A stretch of DNA of 64,000 bases from Lysobacter sp. Root76 (GTDB lineage Bacteria > Pseudomonadota > Gammaproteobacteria > Xanthomonadales > Xanthomonadaceae), in contig NZ_LMIK01000001.1 of NCBI RefSeq assembly GCF_001428685.1, positions 807,695 to 871,694 on the forward strand, written 5' to 3'. The notes below the pieces were generated by a model that did not search any database, had not been told where the DNA came from, and worked only from the letters and a program-made list of their open reading frames with translations. A program made the translations under genes and the position numbers. The number at the start of each line of letters is the position of its first letter. Position 1 is the stretch's first letter. Shown piece by piece: positions 24,282 to 34,241 of the stretch.

Positions 24282-25241
24282 ATGCTGATCGGAACCCTCT
24301 ACGCGCTGTTGGCCGGCCTGATCTGGGGCCTGGTCTTCGTCGGCCCGCTGCTGCTGCCCGAATACCCCGCCGCGCTGCAGTCGGTCGCGCGCTACCTCGC
24401 CTTCGGCCTGATCGCCTTGCCGCTGGCCTGGCTGGACCGCGCGGCGCTGCGCCAGTTGAGCCGCGCCGACTGGATCGAGGCGCTCAAGCTGTGCGCGATC
24501 GGCAACCTGCTTTATTACCTGTGCCTGGCCAGCGCGATCCAACGCGCCGGCGGACCGCTGCCGACCATGATCATCGGCACCTTGCCGGTGGTGATCGCGA
24601 TCGCCGCCAACCGCCGCAACGCCCGGCGCGACGGCCGCCTGCCGTGGGCGCGGCTGGCGCCGTCGCTGCTGCTGATCGCCGCCGGCATCGCCTGCGTCAA
24701 CCAGGTCGAACTCGACGCGCTGCTCAGCGACGGCCGGGCGGATCTGCGGCGTTACCTCAGCGGCGGCCTGCTCGCGCTCGGCGCCCTGGCCTGCTGGACC
24801 TGGTACCCGCTGCGCAACGCCGACTGGCTGCGCGCGCATCCCGGCCGCAACCCGCGCACCTGGGCCACCTCGCAGGGCCTGGCGACCTTGCCGCTGGCCT
24901 TGCTGGGCTACGCCGTGCTGTGGACCGGCATGGCCGCTAGCGACAGCGAATTCGCGATGCCGTTCGGCCCCAGGCCAGGTTTCTTCATCGGCCTGATGGC
25001 CGCCATCGGCCTGCTCGCGTCCTGGGTCGGCACGCTGTGCTGGAACGAAGCCAGCCAGCGGCTGCCGACCGCGCTGGCCGGGCAGCTGATCGTATTCGAG
25101 ACCCTGTTCGCGCTGGCCTACGCCTTCATGCTGCGCGGCGCGATGCCGCGTCCGCTGACGTTCCTGGGCATCGGCCTGCTGATCGCCGGCGTGCTGTGGG
25201 CGCTGCGGGTGAAACCGGTGCCGGTCGCACCGGCGCCTTGA
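24282..25241 (+). CDS. EamA/DMT-superfamily transporter
   Basis: A 319-residue inner-membrane protein with about ten hydrophobic helices in two repeats, typical of drug/metabolite transporters. The first repeat opens TLYALLAGLIWGLVFVGPLL, and the second contains WVGTLCWNEASQRLPTALAGQL followed by FETLFALAYAFML. The substrate is unknown. It follows the AraC regulator, which may control it. It converges with the minus-strand DUF5916 gene, whose stop lies 21 bases further on. Confidence 0.85.
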   Translation: MLIGTLYALLAGLIWGLVFVGPLLLPEYPAALQSVARYLAFGLIALPLAWLDRAALRQLSRADWIEALKLCAIGNLLYYLCLASAIQRAGGPLPTMIIGTLPVVIAIAANRRNARRDGRLPWARLAPSLLLIAAGIACVNQVELDALLSDGRADLRRYLSGGLLALGALACWTWYPLRNADWLRAHPGRNPRTWATSQGLATLPLALLGYAVLWTGMAASDSEFAMPFGPRPGFFIGLMAAIGLLASWVGTLCWNEASQRLPTALAGQLIVFETLFALAYAFMLRGAMPRPLTFLGIGLLIAGVLWALRVKPVPVAPAP

Positions 25242-25262
25242 GCGCCGACGCCGGGCGCCGGC

Positions 25263-27518
25263 TCAGATCTCGAAGCGATACGACAGCTTGACCAGCAGCT
25301 GTTCGCTGTCGCGCAGATCGAACGCGTCGCGGAACTCGCGCCCGGCGCTGCCTTCCTGGTTCAGGCCTTCTTCGAACAGATCGCCGCCGCGCACGTAGGC
25401 GATGTACAGGTGCGACAGCGGCGCCAGCTCGTAGCGGTAGCGGATCTGGAAACCGAGGTTGCGCAGATTGAAGTCCGGAATCGACTCGGCGACCTTCAGC
25501 GGCCGGCCGTCGGCGGCGACGCGGTAGGCCTGGCGGCTGTGCGCGTCCAGGCCGATCGCCTCCAGCCGCACGCGCAGCTCCTGCTTGTCGTCGATCAGCC
25601 ACACCGAACCGGCGTTGAGCGTGATCATGTCGGAGCGGAAGCTGCCGAGCAGGTTGCCGCCGCGCCACAGCAGCCAGTCCGGGTTGTGCGAGACCTCCAT
25701 GCCGCTGAAGAAGCTCAGACGGTCGCTGACGTGGTAGCGCGGCTCGAAGTACAGCCGCGACTTGCCCTCGTCCATGCCGCCCAGGCCTTCGGCCGCATAC
25801 TGGGCTTCGCCGTAGAACGCCCAGCGCCCGCCGTTCTGGCGCGGGCGGAAACGTTCGTAGTACAGGTACAGCTTGGACGGCACGTCGACCACGCCGTTGC
25901 CGCGGGTGATCAGGTCGTCGTGGCCGGAACTCCAGGCCGCGATTTCGGCGAATTCGTTGCCGCCGTCGCGCAGATCGCTGCGGCGGTTGATCGCGAAGGC
26001 GTCGGCGATGTGTACGCCCTGATCGTTGTAGCGGCGCGAAACCGCGTAGTGGAAATCCTTGCCGGCGTAGGCCGAGTCGGCCGGCAGATCGGTGACTCGG
26101 TGGCCGAGGTCGTAGCGCAGGTAGTTGAAGTTGTTGCGCTCGAGGTAGCCGAAGTCGTTGAGCTGCAGGTCGCGCCCCAGGTGCAGCGCGTACAGTTGCT
26201 GGCGCCAGCCTTTGCCCATGTCGTAGTCCATGCGCAGTTGGGCGCCGCTGTCGCGGCTGCTGCGGCCGGCCTGGTCGACGTCGGAACCGACCAGGGTGCT
26301 GCGGATCGACCACTGCGAATTCGGGGTCCAGCGGTGGTCGAACTCGTACACCGTCGCCTCGCGGTCCAGGAACGGCCGGTTTACCCGGGTGACCATCGCG
26401 CCCACGCCCTGCGCGGCGAAGTCGCGGCTGGCGCGCACGGCATAGAAGTCGCGGCCGATGTCGTCGGCTTCGGTGGCCGCGAATACGCCGTAGTTGAAAC
26501 CGGCGGCGCTGCCGTTGACCTTGACCGCGGCGGTGACGTCTCCGGAACCGACACCATCGTCGTTCCTGCCGCCGACGCGGCGGGTGTAGATCAGGCGGCT
26601 GTTGTTGTTGAGCGCGCCGAAGGGCACGTCGAAGAAGCCCTGGTTCTCGGTGAAGAACGGGCGCTTGTCGCTGAAGAAGGTTTCGGTGGCGCTGAAGTTG
26701 ACCGTAAGTTCGTCGCTCTCGACCTGACCGAAATCCGGGTTGAGCGTGGCACTGAGCTGGAAACGGCCGTTCGGCTTCCAGAACAAGTCGACGCCGCCGT
26801 CGAAGTCGCTGCCCCGGCCGACCGCGTCGTAGATGCCGGATACGTAGGGCGTGATCGCGAGCAGCGACTGGCTGTAGGCCGGCACCTGGATGCGCTCGAG
26901 CGCGGTCAGGAAGCGGCTTTCGTTGAAGCTCACCGCCGGCCATGAGGCGCGCTCGCCGGTGGCGCCGATCACCCGGTCCAGCGACAGTCCCAGCGTGCGC
27001 TTGCCGTCGGCGCTGGCCGCGCGCATCGGCGCTATATGCCAGGGAATCAGCATCTCGACGTACCAGCCCGTCTCGTCCTCGCTGGTGGCGTGGCGCCAGT
27101 CGCCGTCCCAGTCGTCGTTGAACTGGTTCTCGTTGCCGATCGTGGTGTCGTTGATGCTGTTGGACAGCAACACGGTGAAGTTGTAGCCGTTGCGGCCGTC
27201 GCCGTCGAAATCGACGTACAGGTTGACCCGGTCGACCGGGCCGCCCTCATCGCGCTGGGCGAACTGGCGCGTGCGCGGAATGCTCTGCGCCTGGGTATTG
27301 CGGAAGCCGATCGCCAGGCCCTGCTGCGTGGCCAGCACCAAGGCCTCGGTCGGCTGCGGCGCCGGCGCCCGCGACAGCGGCTGGGTCAGGCGGAAGTCGG
27401 TGATGCGTTGCGCGCCTTCCCATTCGGCCGGGTCGATGCGGCCGTCGATTTCGACCGCCTGCGCGAGCGGTGCGGCGGCAAGCGCGGCGAGGATGGACAG
27501 AGTCAGGGGTGCGCGCAT
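25263..27518 (-). CDS. DUF5916 protein with N-terminal CBM9-like domain
   Basis: A 751-residue exported protein; I start at the ATG at 27518, which gives the signal peptide MRAPLTLSILAALAAAPLAQA. Residues 22-190 look like the family-9 carbohydrate-binding-like beta-sandwich (EIDGRIDPAEW..., FDGDGRNGYNF). The rest is a long beta-strand-rich region with frequent Tyr/Arg/Asp and a C-terminal aromatic pattern (VKLSYRFEI), which suggests an outer-membrane beta-barrel. DUF5916 proteins are widespread in Xanthomonadaceae and Bacteroidetes and uncharacterised. The landmark ATETFFSDKRPFFTEN is typical of the family. Confidence 0.85.
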   Translation of the reverse strand: MRAPLTLSILAALAAAPLAQAVEIDGRIDPAEWEGAQRITDFRLTQPLSRAPAPQPTEALVLATQQGLAIGFRNTQAQSIPRTRQFAQRDEGGPVDRVNLYVDFDGDGRNGYNFTVLLSNSINDTTIGNENQFNDDWDGDWRHATSEDETGWYVEMLIPWHIAPMRAASADGKRTLGLSLDRVIGATGERASWPAVSFNESRFLTALERIQVPAYSQSLLAITPYVSGIYDAVGRGSDFDGGVDLFWKPNGRFQLSATLNPDFGQVESDELTVNFSATETFFSDKRPFFTENQGFFDVPFGALNNNSRLIYTRRVGGRNDDGVGSGDVTAAVKVNGSAAGFNYGVFAATEADDIGRDFYAVRASRDFAAQGVGAMVTRVNRPFLDREATVYEFDHRWTPNSQWSIRSTLVGSDVDQAGRSSRDSGAQLRMDYDMGKGWRQQLYALHLGRDLQLNDFGYLERNNFNYLRYDLGHRVTDLPADSAYAGKDFHYAVSRRYNDQGVHIADAFAINRRSDLRDGGNEFAEIAAWSSGHDDLITRGNGVVDVPSKLYLYYERFRPRQNGGRWAFYGEAQYAAEGLGGMDEGKSRLYFEPRYHVSDRLSFFSGMEVSHNPDWLLWRGGNLLGSFRSDMITLNAGSVWLIDDKQELRVRLEAIGLDAHSRQAYRVAADGRPLKVAESIPDFNLRNLGFQIRYRYELAPLSHLYIAYVRGGDLFEEGLNQEGSAGREFRDAFDLRDSEQLLVKLSYRFEI

Positions 27519-27872
27519 CGCGGGTGCCTCGGTACTTATGGGGATGTCGGCACGAACCGCCGCGCGGACGTTCGGCATCGGTGGGATGCGAACGCCGACC
27601 GAAAGGTTGCGTGTGGAGCGGGCCCCGGCGGTCGCGGCGCCCGAGCGTGGCGAAGCCTAGACGGCGCGCACGCAGTTACCGAATGGCAAAAGTCATGGCA
27701 ACCCTTCGCAGTCGTTGCGCATCCGCTGCAGGCAGGGTTTTTGCCGCGCATTCGCGCGCGCATGATCGGGAAATCCGCGGCATCGCGTTCAGGGGAATTT
27801 CATCCCCGCCCTCATCCGGCGCTGCGCGCGCCCTGCTCCCGCGGGGGGCGGGGAAGATTGCAGGCCAGGGAC
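27519..27872. other. 354-bp gap between DUF5916 and patatin genes
   Basis: Holds the upstream region of the DUF5916 gene and the 3' end of the patatin gene. The stretch 27800-27860 (CCCGCCCTCATCCGG...GCTCCCGCGGGGGGCGGGGA) looks like a decayed copy of the long intergenic repeat seen at 33300 and 49820. No gene seen. Confidence 0.5.
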
Positions 27873-29093
27873 TCAGGCGGTCGCGTCGTGCGAAACGAAG
27901 GCCGCCTCGCCGGTCGGCAGTTCCAGCCATTCCGGATGGGCCAGCGCGCGTGCGATGTCGGCCCGGCCCGACAGCCAGTGCTCGCGCATCGCGACCCGGC
28001 CGAACTGGTAGTCCTTGAAGTGCCCGATCCGGGCGCGATCGCGGTAGATCAGGTGGATCACGCTGTAGCGGCGGTCGCAGGCCAACTGCGCCGCGTACTG
28101 CGCCCAGGGATTGCTGCGGCGCACGTCCTCGGGGATTTCCTCGAGCAGCTCGCGCAGCAGCCGGCGGTAATGCTGGGCCACGCGCTGGGTCTCGGTGATC
28201 AGTCGGGTGCGGCTGGAGTACTGGATCTCCTTCTGGCGCTCGGCGACGTCCAGCAGGGTCTGCGGCAGCTCGCCCCGCGCGCTCCACAGGTCGACCTGGA
28301 ACACCAAGGTGTCGCGGCGTGGCTCGCTGGCCAACACCTGCGACAGCGGCGTGTTCGAGACCAGACCTCCGTCCCAGTAGTACTCGCCGTCGATCTCGAC
28401 CGCCGGGAACGCCGGCGGCAGCGCGCCGGAGGCGAGGATATGGCGTGCGTCCAGGCGCATCTGGGTGTTGTCGAAGTATTCGAGGTTGCCGGTACGCACA
28501 TTGACCGCGCCGACCGAGACCCGGATGCCGCCGTCGTTGAGGCGATCGAAATCGACCATGCGCTCCAGGGTCGCGATCATCGGCGAGGTGTCGTACCAGC
28601 TGGAGTCGCCGGGGCCGGGCGCCAGCGACTCCAGGCCGCGCGGTCGGTAGAAGCCGCGCTGGCCCTCGACCAGGGCGCGCCAGGCCTCCCAGGTGTCGAG
28701 CCAGGCGCGCAGGTCGTCGCCGAGGCCGGCATAGCGCGCTTCCTGCCCCAGCGTGGTCGCCGGCAGCAGGGTCGGCTGCGAGATCGTGTCCCAGAACTCG
28801 CGCAGGGCCTCGACCCGGCGCCCGGGCGCGTTGCCGGCCACGATCGCGGTATTGAAGGCGCCGATCGAGATGCCGGCCAGCCAGTCCGGCGCGATCCCCG
28901 CTTCGTCCAGGCCCTGGTAGACGCCGGCCTGGTAGGCGCCGAGCGCGCCGCCGCCCTGCAGGACCAGGGCGGTGCGCTCGGGCCGGCGCTGCTGCGGCGG
29001 CACCGCCGCGGGATCGGGTTTCGCGGGCCTGGGTTTCGCGGCCGCGCGCTTGCGCGGCGCGGAGGAAGCACGCTTGCCGGGAGTCGTCGCCAT
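27873..29093 (-). CDS. Patatin-like phospholipase (DUF3734 type)
   Basis: A 406-residue patatin-fold hydrolase. The oxyanion loop is VLQGGGALGAYQAG (about 44-57), the nucleophile elbow is GISIG with Ser76, and the catalytic aspartate is in the DGG motif (YYWDGGLVSNTPL). The first 38 residues are rich in Lys, Ala and Pro and may be disordered. The long C-terminal part (TRLITETQRVAQHYRRLLREL, RIGHFKDYQFGR) fits the DUF3734 extension. It follows the 3-hydroxybutyrate dehydrogenase gene by nine bases on the same strand, so lipid or hydroxyacyl-ester hydrolysis feeding that enzyme is a fair inference. Confidence 0.9.
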   Translation of the reverse strand: MATTPGKRASSAPRKRAAAKPRPAKPDPAAVPPQQRRPERTALVLQGGGALGAYQAGVYQGLDEAGIAPDWLAGISIGAFNTAIVAGNAPGRRVEALREFWDTISQPTLLPATTLGQEARYAGLGDDLRAWLDTWEAWRALVEGQRGFYRPRGLESLAPGPGDSSWYDTSPMIATLERMVDFDRLNDGGIRVSVGAVNVRTGNLEYFDNTQMRLDARHILASGALPPAFPAVEIDGEYYWDGGLVSNTPLSQVLASEPRRDTLVFQVDLWSARGELPQTLLDVAERQKEIQYSSRTRLITETQRVAQHYRRLLRELLEEIPEDVRRSNPWAQYAAQLACDRRYSVIHLIYRDRARIGHFKDYQFGRVAMREHWLSGRADIARALAHPEWLELPTGEAAFVSHDATA

Positions 29094-29102
29094 GCCCCGA
29101 CC

Positions 29103-29888
29103 TTACTGCATGTACCAGCCGTGGCTGACCACGATGCTCTGCCCGGTCAGGGCCGCGCTCGGGAACTCGGACAGGAAGCGCACGGTCTTGGCCACGTCTT
29201 CGACCGTGGTGAACACGCCGTCGACGGTGTTGCCCAGCATCACCTTGCGGATCACCTCGTCCTCGCTGATGCCCAGTTCCTTGGCCTGCTCCGGAATCTG
29301 CTTGTCGACCAGCGGGGTGCGCACGAAGCCCGGGCAGACCACGTGGCTGCGCACGCCGTGCTTGGCGCCTTCCTTGGCCAGCACCCGCGACAGGCCCAGC
29401 AGGCCGTGCTTGGCGGTGACGTAGGCCGACTTCAGCGGCGAGGCCTCGTGCGAATGCACCGAGCCCATGTAGATCACGGTGCCGCCCTTGTTGTCCTTGT
29501 ACATATGCGGCAACGCCGCCTTGGTGGTCAGGAAGGCGCCGTCGAGGTGGATCGCCAGCATCTTCTTCCAATCGCCGAAGGCGTAGTTCTCGATCGGATT
29601 GACGATCTGGATGCCGGCGTTGGACACCAGGATGTCGATGCCGCCGAGCTCGGCCACCACGCGCGCGATGCCGGCGTCGACCGCGGCCTCGTCGGTGACG
29701 TCCATGGCCACGCCGATCGCTCGGCCCCCTGCGGCGACGATCTCGTCGGCCACGGCCTGGGCACCGGCCTGGTTGAGATCGGCGATCGCGATCGCGGCGC
29801 CGGCGCGGGCCAGTTCGTGGGCGATTTCCTTGCCGATGCCGCTGGCGGCTCCGGTGACGACGGCGACCTGGCCTTGGATCGAACTCAT
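29103..29888 (-). CDS. bdhA: 3-hydroxybutyrate dehydrogenase
   Basis: A 261-residue short-chain dehydrogenase. The NAD-binding motif TGAASGIG is at about 13-20, NAG is in ILVSNAGIQ, and the catalytic Ser, Tyr and Lys are in [21 protein letters not shown]. The segments [29 protein letters not shown] and the C-terminal [13 protein letters not shown] type ending are characteristic of D-3-hydroxybutyrate dehydrogenase, which makes acetoacetate from 3-hydroxybutyrate. I start at the ATG at 29888; upstream sequence is low-complexity. It pairs with the patatin gene, an arrangement common in proteobacteria. Confidence 0.9.
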   Translation of the reverse strand: MSSIQGQVAVVTGAASGIGKEIAHELARAGAAIAIADLNQAGAQAVADEIVAAGGRAIGVAMDVTDEAAVDAGIARVVAELGGIDILVSNAGIQIVNPIENYAFGDWKKMLAIHLDGAFLTTKAALPHMYKDNKGGTVIYMGSVHSHEASPLKSAYVTAKHGLLGLSRVLAKEGAKHGVRSHVVCPGFVRTPLVDKQIPEQAKELGISEDEVIRKVMLGNTVDGVFTTVEDVAKTVRFLSEFPSAALTGQSIVVSHGWYMQ

Positions 29889-30094
29889 GGCGACTCCTGG
29901 GGATGCGATGCGGATGGGGGGACGCGGCCGCTGCGGACGCGTGGGCGGCCATTGTCGCCGCCGTGCGTTATCGCGGTGTTGCGGCGCGGGACCGCAGTGT
30001 CCCGCGGGCGCAGCCGCGGCGGCCATCGGCCATTGGTACCAGCCGGCCCTGGGGCGGCCCCCTGCAAAAGCAGCGTGAGCCGCGGACGCTTCCT

Positions 30095-30117
30095 GTAGGA
30101 GCGGCGTGAGCCGCGAT
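30095..30117 (+). repeat. REP element, GTAG head
   Basis: GTAGGAGCGGC-GTGA-GCCGCGATC. First clear member of the cluster between bdhA and the SET-domain gene; a decayed copy sits just before it at 30066-30089. Confidence 0.85.
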
Positions 30118-30125
30118 CGCTTCCT

Positions 30126-30149
30126 GTGGGAGCGGCGTGAGCCGCGATC
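30126..30149 (+). repeat. REP element, GTGG head
   Basis: Same palindrome with the head changed to GTGG. It directly follows the copy at 30095 in the same orientation with a period of 31 bases (both are followed by GATCGC). Confidence 0.85.
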
Positions 30150-30184
30150 GCGACATCGAGAGGGCGTCGCAAGCGGAGGGCGCG

Positions 30185-30207
30185 GTCGCGGCTCACGCCG
30201 CTCCTAC
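30185..30207 (-). repeat. REP element, inverted
   Basis: Reverse-complement REP with a GTAG head, facing the two preceding copies across about 35 bases. Confidence 0.85.
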
Positions 30208-30259
30208 CCCAAAGCCGTCCGATCCCAGCCGCCGCGCCCGTGCTAACGGGCGCGAGGCC

Positions 30260-30805
30260 TCAATCCTTCTTGGACTTCTTCTTGTCCTTCTTTTTCTTCT
30301 TGTCCTTGTCCTTCTTCTTATTCTTCTTGTCTTTCTTGTCCTTCTTCGGCTGCAGCATGGTGCCGGTGCAGTTTTCCGCGCCGCAGCGGCATTCCCAGAT
30401 CTTCTTCAGACGCTTGGTGTGCTTCTCGGCCAGGGTGATGCCGTAGTTGTAGGACAGCTCCTCGCCCGGCGCGATGGCGCGAATCGCCTCGATGAAGACC
30501 CGGTCCTTGCGGCGGTCGTCGCCCTCGTCCTCGTCCAGCACGGCTTCGCAGTTCGGCGCGCAGCTGTGGTTGATCCAGCGCGCGCTGTTGCCTTCGAAGT
30601 TGGCGTCGATCACGTACTCGTCGTTGAGCGTGAACAGGAAGGTATGACCGGAGTCGGTGTCGCCGGAATCGCCCGCATCGACCTCTTCGTGGGTACGGCG
30701 GCTACCCTTGTATTCGATTACGCGTTCGCCCTTGGCGATCGGATTGACGGCGAAGACGCCGTTACCGTGGATGGCGGAACGGCGGGCGGCGATCTTGCGC
30801 GGCAT
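30260..30805 (-). CDS. SET-domain protein lysine methyltransferase with Lys-rich tail
   Basis: A 181-residue protein. The SET core runs from HGNGVFAV (13-20) through NHSC (79-82) to the SAM/catalytic YNYG (119-122). A post-SET cysteine cluster follows (Cys139, Cys141, Cys146), which with Cys82 should bind zinc. The last 28 residues are an extreme basic tail with 20 lysines mixed with aspartates. SET enzymes methylate lysines, and bacterial members are known in Chlamydia, Legionella and xanthomonads. No secretion signal is visible, so a cytoplasmic or nucleoid target, or auto-methylation of the tail, is possible. A very long overlapping open frame extends upstream but is an antisense shadow of the SUF genes. 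Confidence 0.88.
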   Translation of the reverse strand: MPRKIAARRSAIHGNGVFAVNPIAKGERVIEYKGSRRTHEEVDAGDSGDTDSGHTFLFTLNDEYVIDANFEGNSARWINHSCAPNCEAVLDEDEGDDRRKDRVFIEAIRAIAPGEELSYNYGITLAEKHTKRLKKIWECRCGAENCTGTMLQPKKDKKDKKNKKKDKDKKKKKDKKKSKKD

Positions 30806-31267
30806 GCGGTAATCCAGAAGAGACGAGCCGGCATTTTGACCGCAAATGCAGGTCCGCGGCCATCGCCCGCATGCACCGGCCGCGACGACTGTTCCGCTTT
30901 CGTCGCGACGCTCGGCGCAACTCGCCTGCTCCGCGGGCCTGTGCTGTGCACGGCATCGCCCAAGGGCCGATGCCCGCACCGTTCGGCCACGCCACACACG
31001 CAATCCTGTGCAGGAGACCCATCGCTCGCAGACGCCTCGGCTCGGGTCACGCAATAAGTGCCGGCCACGACCGACACCGGCCCCCTCCCGGCCGGGTCGA
31101 ACGCCCGCCCCGGAGAATCCCTGGCACCCGGCCACCCCAACCTGCCGCCTGAGCGGGACGATCCCGCAGCCCAGGCTCGCCAGCCCCGCCCTACCTGAAT
31201 GCGGGTGCTGGCCCTGGCCGGCCTTAAACCGTACAATTCCGGTACGGATTAAACCGACCCCACGCCG
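30806..31267. other. 462-bp divergent intergenic region before the SUF operon
   Basis: Lies between the SET-domain gene (minus) and the Rrf2 regulator (plus). No gene or RNA recognised. The plus-strand promoter and operator appear at the right end (31221-31258). Confidence 0.55.
31229..31247 (+). promoter_or_regulatory. Candidate Rrf2-type operator overlapping a -10 box
   Basis: Inverted repeat CCGTAC-AATTCCG-GTACGG, 21 bases before the regulator start codon. It contains TACAAT (31232-31237), a good -10 hexamer; flanking TTAAACC and GGATTAA add further dyad character. Rrf2 regulators with a Fe-S cluster typically bind such sites and repress their own operon. Assigned by position and symmetry only. 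Confidence 0.55.
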
Positions 31268-31738
31268 ATGCTCCGCGTCACCAAACTCACCGACTACGCG
31301 ACGGTCGTCCTGACCGTGCTCGCCGCCCAATTGGAAGGCGTGCCCGATGCCGTGCTCAGCGCCTCGGAACTGGCCGAGCGCGCCGGCCTGGAAACGCCGA
31401 CCGTGAGCAAGCTGCTCAAGCCGCTGGCCCAGGCCGGCCTGGTCGAGGGCTTCCGCGGCGCCAACGGCGGCTATCGCCTGGCGCGCCCGGCCCAGGAGAT
31501 CGGCCTGATCGAAATCGTCGAGGCCATGGAGGGTCCGCTCGGCATGACCGAGTGCAGCGTCCACGCCGGCAACTGCGGCATCGAGCAGCAGTGCGGCGTG
31601 CGCGCCAACTGGCGCCGCATCAACGACGTCGTGGTCGAAGCCCTGCGCAGCGTGACCCTGGCGCAGATGCTGGCGCCTCCCGCGTCGCCGCCCGAACCCG
31701 AAACCAGGCGCATCGCACTGCACCTGGCCAACGCATAG
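31268..31738 (+). CDS. Rrf2-family regulator of the SUF operon
   Basis: A 156-residue winged-helix regulator. The N-terminal helix-turn-helix region (KLTDYATVVLTVLAA...SASELAERAGLETPTVSKLLKPLAQAGLV) is followed by RGANGGYRLARP. The cysteine cluster ECSVHAGNCGIEQQC has the spacing used by Rrf2/IscR proteins to bind a Fe-S cluster. It is the first gene of the suf operon, 15 bases before sufB, so it most likely senses Fe-S status and regulates the operon. A palindromic candidate operator lies just upstream. Confidence 0.92.
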   Translation: MLRVTKLTDYATVVLTVLAAQLEGVPDAVLSASELAERAGLETPTVSKLLKPLAQAGLVEGFRGANGGYRLARPAQEIGLIEIVEAMEGPLGMTECSVHAGNCGIEQQCGVRANWRRINDVVVEALRSVTLAQMLAPPASPPEPETRRIALHLANA

Positions 31739-31753
31739 ACAGTAGGCAGCCCC

Positions 31754-33256
<1,503 letters not shown>

Positions 33257-33269
33257 CGATTCTGCTGTG

Positions 33270-33287
33270 CCTGCTCCCGCGAGCAGG
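33270..33287 (+). other. Hairpin after sufB
   Basis: CCTGCTC-CCGC-GAGCAGG, a perfect seven-base stem starting 14 bases after the sufB stop codon. It is followed by TTTGCTTTGCC, only a weak T-run. It could stabilise the sufB message or cause partial termination before sufC. Confidence 0.5.
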
Positions 33288-33295
33288 AGTTTGCT

Positions 33296-33424
33296 TTGCC
33301 CTTCTCCCGCGAGCGGCGCCCGAAGGGTGTGCAAGGCTGAGAAGGTGCCCGAAGGGCGGATGAGGGCAAGCGGACCGCCGCGACCCTCACCCCAACCCCT
33401 CTCCCGCACGCGGGAGAGGGGCCA
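33296..33424 (+). repeat. Long intergenic repeat, copy A (between sufB and sufC)
   Basis: About 130 bases with the order CTTCTCCCGCGAGCGGCGCC, CGAAGGGTGTGCAAGGCTGA, GAAGG, CCCGAAGGGCGGATGAGGG, a spacer, then CCCTCACCCCAACCCCTCTC and a CTCCCGC-ACGC-GGGAGAGGGG hairpin. A second copy at 49820-49962 has the same order and orientation with a different spacer. Complementary ends (CTCATCCGCCC and CCCGAAGGG blocks) allow strong RNA folding. Multi-copy, non-coding. Confidence 0.85.
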
Positions 33425-33475
33425 AAAGCGGCTCCCGGCAACCGGGATGCCGCTCCACCACTGGATACGAAGAAG

Positions 33476-34240
<765 letters not shown>

Positions 34241-34241
34241 C

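Larger units (their letters stand above)
29889..30259. other. 371-bp gap carrying a REP cluster
   Basis: No gene seen. The promoter of the bdhA-patatin unit should lie near 29890-30000. The region 30066-30210 is a cluster of REP elements. The degenerate copy at 30066-30089 lacks part of the head. Confidence 0.6.
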
